Origin: Cellulomonas humilata
GTDB taxonomy: Bacteria; Actinomycetota; Actinomycetes; Actinomycetales; Cellulomonadaceae
Direction of reading: 5' to 3'
NCBI RefSeq assembly: GCF_030814415.1
Contig: NZ_JAUSVB010000001.1
Coordinates: 744,001-808,000 of the forward strand
DNA length: 64,000 nucleotides
Shown here: positions 22,966 through 30,883 of the stretch, in pieces
Layout of the letters: the number at the start of each line of letters is the position of its first letter
Numbering within the stretch: position 1 is the first letter of the stretch
The notes under the pieces: generated by a model
The model's input: the letters and a program-made list of their open reading frames with translations, nothing else
What the model was told of the DNA's origin: nothing
Databases searched by the model: none
Translations under genes and position numbers: made by a program

Positions 22966-24342
22966 TCAGGATGCGGGCCAGGCGGCCTCGACGTTGTCGA
23001 GGGTCTCCTGGTCGGACTGGTCCTCACCGATCCACGCGGTCATCTGCTTCCAGAACGCGTCGGCGCCGACGGCACCGGGCATCTGGTCGGACCCGTCGAA
23101 CCGGAAGGTGTAGCTGTCGTCCGTGAGCAGGTCGAACGAGAGCTTGTCGATGGGCGACTGCAGCAGCTCCGGGTCGAGGCCGCTGTTGGCGCTGAGCCAG
23201 CCCTGCCCGGTGGCCGCCGCCTTGGCGTTGGCCCACTCCGGGCTGGACAGGTACGCCTGGAACGCCTGGACCTCGGGACGGTCCGCGAAGGCCGTCACGA
23301 ACTCGCCGCCGCCGAGCAGCGGCTTGTCGTCAGCGCTCTGGCCCGGGAGGTAGAACGCGTAGACGTCCCCGTCCTCCGCGACCGTCAGGCTCGGGTCCCA
23401 GTTGGCCTGGTAGAAGTTGGCCGCACGGTGCAGGAAGCACATCTGGTCGGGGATCGGGTTGCCGGCCTCGTTCCAGGCGACGGTCGCGATGGACTGGACG
23501 TCGCCCAGGCCGCCGTTCACGTAGTCGGGGTTCTTGAGGATGCTGCCGACGGTCTCGAGGGCCTCGAGGACCTGCGGGTCGTTGAACGGGATCTCGTGGT
23601 TGACCCACTGGTCGTAGACGTCCGGACCGGCGGTCCGCAGCATCACGTCCTCCAGCCAGTCGGTGGCCGGCCACCCGGTGGCGTCACCGGACTCGATGCC
23701 CGCGCACCACGGCTTGGCGTCGGGGTAGTCCGACTTGATCTGGTCCGTGAGGGCGATGAGGTCGTCCCACGTGGTGGGGATCTCGTAGCCGTTCTCCTCG
23801 AACGCGGCCGGCGAGTACCAGACGAACGACTTCACGTTGGCGCCGAGCGGCGTCGCGTAGAGCGTCCCGTCGACCGTGCCGTAGTTGACCCAGCCCTCGG
23901 TGTAGTACTCGTTCGCGTTGTCGATGACCGCCTGCGGGGCCGCGACGACCGCGTCGGGGTAGTCGGCGACGATCGACGCGAGGAAGCCGGGCTGCGGGAT
24001 GTACGCGATGTCGGGCGGGTTGCCGGCCTGCAGGCGGACGGGCAGCTGTGCCTCGAACTCCCGGGAGCCCTCGTACTCGATGGTCGCGCCGGTGCACTCC
24101 TCGAACGGGATGTAGGAGTCGGTCTGCTGGACGGACTCGGGGTCGACGATCGACGTGTACACGCTCACCGTCTTGCCCTCGAGGTCGCCGTACTGCTCGA
24201 ACGCGGCGCAGTCGACGTCCGAGGTGGCGTCGCCGCCGCCTCCCTCGTCGTCCCCGCCCGAACAGGCGGTGAGCACCAGGGCCAGGCTTCCTACCGCCGC
24301 GGCCGCTGCCAGATGGCTGCGGCGCCTGCGTGTGCCGTTCAT
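22966..24342 (-). CDS. Sugar ABC solute-binding lipoprotein
   Basis: Extracytoplasmic sugar-binding lipoprotein of 458 residues. The signal peptide ends in a lipobox LVLTAC near residue 27, followed by an acidic Gly-rich linker. The mature part shows the CUT1 pattern YEGSREFEAQLPVRLQAGNPPDIAYIPQPG near residues 108-137. This lineage resembles the alpha-glucoside-binding AglE group, so a di- or oligosaccharide is the likely ligand. It heads an operon with two permeases. A candidate operator lies 55 bases upstream. No ATP-binding gene is present locally; a shared MsiK-type ATPase is expected elsewhere. Confidence 0.9.
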   Translation of the reverse strand: MNGTRRRRSHLAAAAAVGSLALVLTACSGGDDEGGGGDATSDVDCAAFEQYGDLEGKTVSVYTSIVDPESVQQTDSYIPFEECTGATIEYEGSREFEAQLPVRLQAGNPPDIAYIPQPGFLASIVADYPDAVVAAPQAVIDNANEYYTEGWVNYGTVDGTLYATPLGANVKSFVWYSPAAFEENGYEIPTTWDDLIALTDQIKSDYPDAKPWCAGIESGDATGWPATDWLEDVMLRTAGPDVYDQWVNHEIPFNDPQVLEALETVGSILKNPDYVNGGLGDVQSIATVAWNEAGNPIPDQMCFLHRAANFYQANWDPSLTVAEDGDVYAFYLPGQSADDKPLLGGGEFVTAFADRPEVQAFQAYLSSPEWANAKAAATGQGWLSANSGLDPELLQSPIDKLSFDLLTDDSYTFRFDGSDQMPGAVGADAFWKQMTAWIGEDQSDQETLDNVEAAWPAS

Positions 24343-24396
24343 GAGACCTCCACGTCGTCATGCTCCGGATAGGTGCCGGCGGCTGTGCTCGGCACC

Positions 24397-24413
24397 CTTG
24401 CAAGCGATGCAAG
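24397..24413. promoter_or_regulatory. Candidate LacI-type operator
   Basis: CTTGCA-N5-TGCAAG is a perfect 6-bp dyad upstream of the sugar-binding protein gene. It is close to the TTGCAA..-type operators of LacI regulators that control actinobacterial sugar importers. The repeated ACGCAAC just beyond it (24418-24440) could be a second site. Nothing else is evident in the 225-base gap to the HAD gene. No LacI gene occurs in the window. Confidence 0.5.
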
Positions 24414-24567
24414 CCGTTACGCAACACGGACGCAACCGTAAAGACCGGGCAATCCGGTCACGATTGAGTTACAGGCGAGCCACGGTGCACCCGCACCACG
24501 GATTTCGTGCGGAAGTACCGTCGAAACGGTCCAGATCGTTACCGGCGGGACGCGGCGCTGGGGGCCG

Positions 24568-25365
24568 TCAGACCAGCAGGCTGTGCAGGATCGCGAGGGC
24601 GCCGTCGTCGCCGATGGTGCCTGTGACCTCGTCGGCCGCCGCGCGGACCGCCTCGGACGCGTGACCCATCGCGACACCCCGGGCCGCCCAGCGCAGCATC
24701 TGCACGTCGTTGCCGCCGTCACCGATCGCCACGGTCGCGTGCGGCTGCACGCCGAGGTGCTGGCGGACCTCCTCGAGCGCGCTGGCCTTCGACACCCCAC
24801 CCGGCGTCAGGTCGAGCCACGCGGACCAGCCGACGGCGTACTCGACCTCGTGCAGGCCGACGCGCTCCACCAGCTCGTGGAACTCCTCCGGGGTGCTGTC
24901 GGGACTGCGGATCACGACACGGGTGGCCGGCGTCGCCGTCAGCTCCTCCCAGGACACGACCTCGAGGTCCCCGGACAGCTCGCCGTCGGGGAAGTCGGCG
25001 GACACCCGGAAGCCCAGCCCGAGGTCCTCGACGGCATACAGGGCGTCGGGGAGCTCCATCGCGATCGTGCGCAGCGCCGGGCCCGGGTCGAACGTGACCA
25101 CCCGGACGATCTCGTAGCCGTTCTCGGCCGCCGGGTCGAGGCGCGCGGTCACGGCCCCGTTCGAGCAGACCACCCAGCCCTCCGTCAGACCGAGCTCCAT
25201 CGCCACGGGCGCGGCCGAGTGCACGCCGCGGCCCGTCGCCAGCACCACGTGCAGACCGGCGTCCCGCACGGCCCGGACCGCCGCGCGCACCTCGTCGGAG
25301 ATGACGCCGTCGTAGGACATGAGGGTCCCGTCGACGTCCAGGGCGACGAGGCGGCAGCGGGTCAT
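24568..25365 (-). CDS. HAD phosphatase, Cof type
   Basis: Haloacid-dehalogenase superfamily phosphatase of the Cof/IIB subclass, 265 residues. Motif I is [13 protein letters not shown] near residue 8 with both Asp residues, motif II is VLATGRG near 43, the Lys is in [10 protein letters not shown] near 205, and motif III is [12 protein letters not shown] near 225. The cap domain lies between. Such enzymes act on sugar phosphates or flavin-type nucleotides; specificity cannot be read. Its ATG overlaps the serS stop (ATGA), so it is translated with serS. Confidence 0.9.
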   Translation of the reverse strand: MTRCRLVALDVDGTLMSYDGVISDEVRAAVRAVRDAGLHVVLATGRGVHSAAPVAMELGLTEGWVVCSNGAVTARLDPAAENGYEIVRVVTFDPGPALRTIAMELPDALYAVEDLGLGFRVSADFPDGELSGDLEVVSWEELTATPATRVVIRSPDSTPEEFHELVERVGLHEVEYAVGWSAWLDLTPGGVSKASALEEVRQHLGVQPHATVAIGDGGNDVQMLRWAARGVAMGHASEAVRAAADEVTGTIGDDGALAILHSLLV

Positions 25366-26627
25366 CGCACGGGCTCCAGCACCTCGAGGCCGCCCAGGTA
25401 CGGGCGCAGCCCTGCGGGGACGCGGACCGACCCGTCGGCCTGCTGGTGGTTCTCCAGCAGCGCGACGATCCACCGCGTCGTGGCGAGCGTGCCGTTCAGG
25501 GTGGCGACCGCCCGCGTCGAACCGTCCGCCGTGCGCTCGCGGACGCCGAGGCGGCGCGCCTGGAAGGTGGTGCAGTTCGAGGTCGACGTCAGCTCGAGGT
25601 ACCGCTCCTGGCTGGGCAGCCACGCCTCGCAGTCGAACTTGCGGGCGGCGCTGGAGCCCAGGTCCCCGGCGGCGGTGTCGATGACGCGGTAGGGCAGCTC
25701 GGCGAGCGCCAGCATCTCCTCCTCCCAGCCGAGGATGCGGCGGTGCTCGTCGGCGGCGTCCTCGATGGTCGTCCAGCTGAACGCCTCGACCTTGTGGAAC
25801 TGGTGGACCCGGATGATCCCGCGGGTGTCCTTGCCGTACGAGCCGGCCTCGCGCCGGTAGCAGGCCGACCAGCCCGCGTACCGCTTGGGGCCGTTCGACA
25901 GGTCGAGGATCTCGCCCGAGTGGTAGCCCGCGAGCGCGACCTCGCTGGTGCCGACCAGGTACAGGTCGTCGGCGGGCAGGTGGTAGATCTCGTCGGCGTG
26001 CGCACCGAGGAAGCCGGTGCCCGCCATGATCTCGGGCTTGACCAGGGTCGGCGTGATGACGGGCGTGAACCCGGCGCTCATCGCCTTGTCGACGGCCGCG
26101 TTGAGCAGAGCCAGCTCCAGGCGCGCGCCGATCCCCGTCAGGTAGTAGAACCGTGCGCCGGACACCTTGGCTCCGCGCTCGGTGTCGATGGCCGCGAGGC
26201 CTTCGCCCAGCTCGAGGTGGTCGCGCACCGGGAAGTCGAACGCAGGGCGCTCGCCCACGTGCTTGAGCACGACGTAGTCGTCCTCGCCGCCCACGGGGAC
26301 GCCGTCCTCGACGACGTTCGAGATCTTCCGGCTCAGCTCCGTGGCCACCGTCTCGGCGGCGTCCGCGTCGCTCTGCAGCGCCTTGACCTGCTCGGCCAGG
26401 TGCTTGCCGCGGGTCAGCAGCGCGTGCTTCTCGTCGCCCTTCGCCTGGGCGACAAGCTTGCCCAGGGACTTCTGCTCGGCCCGCAGCGTCTCGAACTCGG
26501 TCAGCGCGGAGCGTCGGCGCGCGTCGGCGTCGAGCACCTGGTCGACCAGGTGGGGGTCGTCCCCGCGAGCCTTCTGGCTGGCGCGGACAAGGTCGGGATC
26601 CTCCCGCAGGAGCCGCAGATCGATCAC
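25362..26627 (-). CDS. serS: Seryl-tRNA synthetase
   Basis: Class II aminoacyl-tRNA synthetase charging tRNA-Ser, 421 residues. The N-terminal coiled-coil arm (about 30-105) reads as heptads from [16 protein letters not shown] onward and grips the long variable arm of tRNA-Ser. Motif 2 is [22 protein letters not shown] near residue 262. Motif 3 is [20 protein letters not shown] near 382. The serine pocket includes [15 protein letters not shown] start. No T-box or leader structure was noticed upstream. Confidence 0.97.
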   Translation of the reverse strand: MIDLRLLREDPDLVRASQKARGDDPHLVDQVLDADARRRSALTEFETLRAEQKSLGKLVAQAKGDEKHALLTRGKHLAEQVKALQSDADAAETVATELSRKISNVVEDGVPVGGEDDYVVLKHVGERPAFDFPVRDHLELGEGLAAIDTERGAKVSGARFYYLTGIGARLELALLNAAVDKAMSAGFTPVITPTLVKPEIMAGTGFLGAHADEIYHLPADDLYLVGTSEVALAGYHSGEILDLSNGPKRYAGWSACYRREAGSYGKDTRGIIRVHQFHKVEAFSWTTIEDAADEHRRILGWEEEMLALAELPYRVIDTAAGDLGSSAARKFDCEAWLPSQERYLELTSTSNCTTFQARRLGVRERTADGSTRAVATLNGTLATTRWIVALLENHQQADGSVRVPAGLRPYLGGLEVLEPVR

Positions 26628-26735
26628 CCGAGAACCCTACCGACCCATCCGCTCGCCTCCGACGCCCGCCCACCCGGCTGGCCCCGCACGGGGCGGCTGC
26701 GCCGTGTCTCACCAGGCGGGTCGTAGATTCGGCGC

Positions 26736-27896
26736 ATGACCTGGGAGGCGTGGGTGGCCGTGTGCGCGGCCGTCGTGGCGTGCGCCGCCCTCCTGCTCGC
26801 GGCGATCCTCTGGCTCCGGCAGCGTGAGCTGCGGCGACGGATCGAGTCGCCGCGGTCCGGTCGGGGCAGCCGGGAGCTCCGGCTCGCGCGGGACGTCGAG
26901 GCGACCGGGCAGCTCGTCGCGTTCGTCGCCAACCCCTCCAAGCAGGACGTCCCCGCGCTCCGGACGGCGGTGCACACTGCCTGCGCGGAGCAGGGGCTGC
27001 CTGAGCCGCTGTGGTTCGAGACGACCATCGCGGACCCCGGGGTCGGTCAGACCCGCGACGCGGTCGCGCAGGGTGCGGACGTCGTCGTCGCGATCGGCGG
27101 GGACGGGACGGTCCGGGCGGTGGCGGAGGGGCTCGTCGGCACCGGGATCCCGATGGGGCTCATCCCGCTCGGCACGGGGAACCTGCTGGCCCGCAACCTC
27201 GACCTCCCCCTGAGCGACCCGATGGCGTCCCTGCGCACCGCCCTGGAGGGCCGGGACCGGACGATCGACGTGGGCTGGCTGCGGGTGCACCGGTGGCAGT
27301 CCGAGCTCGACGACCCGGTCACGGACGCCGCCGACGCCCTCCCGGACGAGCTCGAGCTGCCGCGCGACCACATCTTCCTCGTCATCGCGGGCCTCGGGTT
27401 CGACGCCGCGATGGTGGCCGACACCGACGAGCAGCTCAAGGCCCGCGTCGGCTGGATCGCGTACTTCGTGTCCGGCATGCGCCACCTGCACGGCCGCCGC
27501 ACCCGTGTGCACGTCCGGCTCGACGACCAGCCGATGACGTCGACCCGGCTGCGCAGCCTGCTCATCGGCAACTGCGGCAAGCTCCCCGGCGGCATCACGC
27601 TCCTGCCCGACGCTCTCCTCGACGACGGGTGGCTGGACATCGCCGCGATCGACACGCGCGGCGGCATCGCCGGCTGGGCCCAGCTGTTCGGCGAGGTGAT
27701 GCTCCAGGGCGCGGGCATGCGCAACGACCTGCCCGCCAAGATCGGCCGCATCGACCACACCCGGGCGCAGGAGGTCCGCGTGGTGGTGCAGGGCGGCGAG
27801 CACGTCCAGGTGGACGGCGACATCGTCGGACGGGTCACCGAGCTGTCCGCGCGGGTGGACCACGCCGCGCTCGTCGTGCGGGTCGCGGTGGCCTGA
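26736..27896 (+). CDS. Diacylglycerol-kinase-family lipid kinase
   Basis: Lipid kinase of 386 residues. It has an N-terminal membrane anchor (about 4-27) and a basic linker rich in Arg. The DAGK catalytic domain has the nucleotide loop VVAIGGDGTVRAVAEGL near residue 118 and PLGTGNLLARNL near 145. The C-terminal beta domain ends in QVDGDIVG near 355, usual for YegS/DgkB-type enzymes. The likely substrate is diacylglycerol or a related lipid; the tether suggests action at the inner face of the membrane. It is divergent from serS with 108 bases between. Likely monocistronic. Confidence 0.88.
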   Translation: MTWEAWVAVCAAVVACAALLLAAILWLRQRELRRRIESPRSGRGSRELRLARDVEATGQLVAFVANPSKQDVPALRTAVHTACAEQGLPEPLWFETTIADPGVGQTRDAVAQGADVVVAIGGDGTVRAVAEGLVGTGIPMGLIPLGTGNLLARNLDLPLSDPMASLRTALEGRDRTIDVGWLRVHRWQSELDDPVTDAADALPDELELPRDHIFLVIAGLGFDAAMVADTDEQLKARVGWIAYFVSGMRHLHGRRTRVHVRLDDQPMTSTRLRSLLIGNCGKLPGGITLLPDALLDDGWLDIAAIDTRGGIAGWAQLFGEVMLQGAGMRNDLPAKIGRIDHTRAQEVRVVVQGGEHVQVDGDIVGRVTELSARVDHAALVVRVAVA

Positions 27897-28007
27897 CCCG
27901 GACCTTCGCGGCATCCGGGTCAACGGCCCGCGCGGCGCGCGGAAGGACCGCTACGATCCCCGGCGAACGAGGCCCGCGACGTCGCGGCCCGCACCGGAAG
28001 GACCCCC

Positions 28008-29849
28008 GTGACCACCACCCTGCGCGCTGCCCTGTCGGCGGTCCTGCTGGCAGGCTTCTACGTCGTCGCGCTGGCGATCATCGTCGGCATGGGGGCGCTC
28101 AGCTGGTGGGCGTTCCAGTCCGACGCCGAGGCCGCCGCCGCCAAGCTCGGCTTCTTCACGGCCGCCATCGCCGTCGGCGTCGTCGTCGCGCTGTGGAAGG
28201 TCGCGCGGGCACGCCCGGAGCCCGAGGTGGGCCCGACGCTGACGCCCGCCGACGCACCCGCCCTCTGGGAGGCCGTCCGGGAGCTCGCCGCCGAGGCGGG
28301 CACCCGCGCGCCCGACGACATCCGCCTGCTCCCGGACGTCAACGCCGCGGTCTCCGAGGACACCCGGCTGCTCGGTCTGGTCGGCGGCACCCGGCACCTC
28401 TACCTCGGCGTCCCGCTGCTGCAGACGCTCGACGTGGGACAGCTGCGGTCGGTGCTCGCGCACGAGCTGGGCCACTACTCCAACAGCCACACCCGCCTCG
28501 GTCCGCTGACGTACCGCGGCCAGCAGGCGATCGTCGCGACGCTCGAGCAGCTGTCCGGCAACGTCGTCGGCTGGTTCCTGCGCCTGTACGCGCACCTCTT
28601 CTTCGCGGTCTCGGCCGCGGTCAACCGGCGCCAGGAGCTCGAGGCGGACCAGCTCTCCGTGCGCATCGCCGGGCGCGCGACGGCCCAGAGCGCGCTGCGC
28701 GAGCTGCCCGTCGCGGACGCCGCCTGGTCGTTCTACCTGCACAACTACCTCGACGACGCCTGGGAGTCGGGTTACGCGCCCACCGCGAACGGCTTCTTCG
28801 GCGGCTTCGGTGAGCTGGTCACGGCCCGGACCGCGGAGCTGGCCGAGATGCGCGACGACGCTCCCCCGGCCGAGCAGTCCCGCTGGGACAGCCACCCCTC
28901 GATCGCCGCGCGCGTCGCCGCGATGGACCGCATGCCCGACGTGCCGGTGGCCCGGGACACGCGTCCGGCGTGGGTGCTGATCCCCGGCTTCGAGGCGCAC
29001 GCGACCGAGCTCGCCGCCCGCGTCGTCCAGGTCGAGGGCCGCACGCAGCTCGACTGGGAGGAGCTGACCGCGACCTCCCTCGTGCTGTCCCGCCAGCGGA
29101 CCGCCGACATCGTGTACCGCGCGGCGGCCCGGGTGGCCGGCCAGCAGCGCGCGAACCTGGGCACGGTGCTGGACGTGGTCGCGGGCGGCCGCCGGGCCGA
29201 GCTGGAGAAGGACCTCGGCACCGAGGGCGACCAGCTCGCCGACCTCCTGGAGCTGCTGGTCTCGCAGGCCGCCGTGCAGGCCGGGATCGCCCGCTGGCAG
29301 CACTCGTGGAGCGGCCCGGCGCTGCTGGTGGGCCGCGACGACCAGGTGCTCGACCTCACGCCCGTCGCGAGCGCCGCGCTGCAGCCGGAGACGGTGGGCG
29401 CCGCTCGCGCGCGCCTGGCCGAGCTCGGGGTCGACGTCACGTCCACCGGTCAGTTCGCCGACACCGCCACGGCCCACGGCGGCGAGGTGCTCGGCGGGCT
29501 GGCCAGCGTGAAGGTCGACGGCGCCAAGCACGACGTGCTCGTCCTCGACATCGGCATGATCCTGGTGCCGACGCCGAAGAAGGACGAGTACGGCAAGGCG
29601 CGGATGATCTCGCTGCTGCAGTCGGGGTCGGTCGTGCAGCTGGCGTCCTACCACCGGTTCGTCGCGTACGAGCAGATCGCGGTCGCGCACATCACCAAGC
29701 GCACGCCCCTGCACGCCGACCTGACCCTGCACGACGGCCGGACGCTGTCGCTCAAGGAGACGTGGACGGGCGAGACGCTCGACAAGGAGAGCTCGCTGCG
29801 GCTCCTCGAGCGCCTGCTCGCGTACGAGCCCGAGGGCGCGTCGTCCTAG
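28008..29849 (+). CDS. M48-family membrane metallopeptidase
   Basis: Zinc peptidase of 613 residues. Two N-terminal membrane segments (about 8-35 and 42-64) precede the catalytic part. The zinc motif is VLAHELGHYSNSH near residue 152, and the third ligand Glu is in ELEADQLSVRIAG near 213. The soluble C-terminal half beyond about 330 is not part of the standard HtpX/Ste24 fold and has no family I recognise; it ends in a beta-rich section with LHDGRTLSLKETW. Such proteins act in membrane protein quality control. GTG start. It ends in a CTAG shared with the convergent pheA. Confidence 0.88.
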   Translation: MTTTLRAALSAVLLAGFYVVALAIIVGMGALSWWAFQSDAEAAAAKLGFFTAAIAVGVVVALWKVARARPEPEVGPTLTPADAPALWEAVRELAAEAGTRAPDDIRLLPDVNAAVSEDTRLLGLVGGTRHLYLGVPLLQTLDVGQLRSVLAHELGHYSNSHTRLGPLTYRGQQAIVATLEQLSGNVVGWFLRLYAHLFFAVSAAVNRRQELEADQLSVRIAGRATAQSALRELPVADAAWSFYLHNYLDDAWESGYAPTANGFFGGFGELVTARTAELAEMRDDAPPAEQSRWDSHPSIAARVAAMDRMPDVPVARDTRPAWVLIPGFEAHATELAARVVQVEGRTQLDWEELTATSLVLSRQRTADIVYRAAARVAGQQRANLGTVLDVVAGGRRAELEKDLGTEGDQLADLLELLVSQAAVQAGIARWQHSWSGPALLVGRDDQVLDLTPVASAALQPETVGAARARLAELGVDVTSTGQFADTATAHGGEVLGGLASVKVDGAKHDVLVLDIGMILVPTPKKDEYGKARMISLLQSGSVVQLASYHRFVAYEQIAVAHITKRTPLHADLTLHDGRTLSLKETWTGETLDKESSLRLLERLLAYEPEGASS

Positions 29850-30793
29850 GTCGCTGAGCCACCCCGGAGCGCCTGAAGCCACTGGCGTGCGCCGACGAAG
29901 TCGGTGTCCGCGGTGCCCACGTGCACGGTCGGCGCGAGGGCGTCGGCGCGCGGGTAGGAGCCGAGGAACCGGACGTACGGGCAGCGGCGGTGCAGGCCCA
30001 TGACGGCCTCGCCGACGCGCTCGTCGGTGATGTGCCCCCAGGCGTCGAGCGAGAAGGAGTAGCGGCCGAGGGCGTCGCCGATCGGCCGCGACTCGATCCG
30101 GGACAGGTTCACGCCGCGCACCGCGAACTGCTCCAGCATCGCGAGCAGCGCACCGGCCTCGTCGTCGGGCAGGTGGACGACGAGGGTCGTCTTGTCGGCG
30201 CCCGTGGGCGGCGGGACGGAGCCGGGGTGGCCCACGACGACGAACCGCGTCTGCGCCGAGACGTTGTCGGCGACGTCCGCCGCGAGCGGGACGAGGCCAT
30301 AGGGCTCGACGGCCGCGGGCGGCACGAGCGCGGCGTCGAACCCGAGCTCGACCCCGCCGGCGGCGATGAGGGCAGCGGGAGCGGTGTTCGACGTGGCGGG
30401 CACGTGCACGACGGACGGCAGATGGTGCGCCAACCAGCGCCGGCACTGCACCCAGGCGTGCGGGTGGGCGGAGATGCGTCGGACGTCCTCGAGCCGGACG
30501 CCGGGCGCCGCGGCGAGCGTGAACTGCACCGGCACCAGCATCTCGCGCACGATCACGAGCGGGTCGCCGCCCGCGAGGCTGTCGAGCGTCGCGGTGACCC
30601 CGCCCTCGACGGTGCTCTCGATGGCCACCACGGCGAAGTCGGCGTCGCCCGTCCGGACGGCCTCGATGGCCGACGACACGTCGGACACCGGCACGTCGAC
30701 GCAGTCGCCGACGGCCGCGACCTGACGCAGGGCCGCCTCGGTGAACGTGCCGGCCGGACCCAGGTACGCGTACCGCGGTAGCCCCTCGGACAT
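29846..30793 (-). CDS. pheA: Prephenate dehydratase
   Basis: Monofunctional prephenate dehydratase, 315 residues, converting prephenate to phenylpyruvate in phenylalanine synthesis. The catalytic domain (about 5-185) starts YLGPAGTFTEAALRQ and contains the catalytic Thr in ATSNTAPAAL near residue 142. The ACT domain (about 195-275) has the phenylalanine-binding LSRIESRPIG, so feedback inhibition by phenylalanine is expected. There is no chorismate mutase domain. ATG after GGGAGGGACGCC. An inverted repeat just upstream may regulate it. Confidence 0.95.
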   Translation of the reverse strand: MSEGLPRYAYLGPAGTFTEAALRQVAAVGDCVDVPVSDVSSAIEAVRTGDADFAVVAIESTVEGGVTATLDSLAGGDPLVIVREMLVPVQFTLAAAPGVRLEDVRRISAHPHAWVQCRRWLAHHLPSVVHVPATSNTAPAALIAAGGVELGFDAALVPPAAVEPYGLVPLAADVADNVSAQTRFVVVGHPGSVPPPTGADKTTLVVHLPDDEAGALLAMLEQFAVRGVNLSRIESRPIGDALGRYSFSLDAWGHITDERVGEAVMGLHRRCPYVRFLGSYPRADALAPTVHVGTADTDFVGARQWLQALRGGSAT

Positions 30794-30803
30794 GGCGTCC
30801 CTC

Positions 30804-30831
30804 CCGTGCAGATGATGTGCACGCTGCACGG
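30804..30831. promoter_or_regulatory. Inverted repeat upstream of pheA
   Basis: The arms CCGTGCAG and CTGCACGG flank a 12-base spacer, a perfect 8-bp dyad ending 11 bases before the pheA start codon. It may be an operator or an mRNA hairpin that covers the ribosome-binding region. No regulator in the window can be linked to it. Confidence 0.4.
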
Positions 30832-30883
30832 ATACCCCGCAGCGCCGCCGGGGTCGAGGGTAGTGCGCCCGTAGGCTGGAACG

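Noticed and set aside
26628..26735. Possible T-box or leader upstream of serS
   Set aside because: The gap is only 108 bases, shared with a divergent gene, and shows no T-box sequence or specifier stem.
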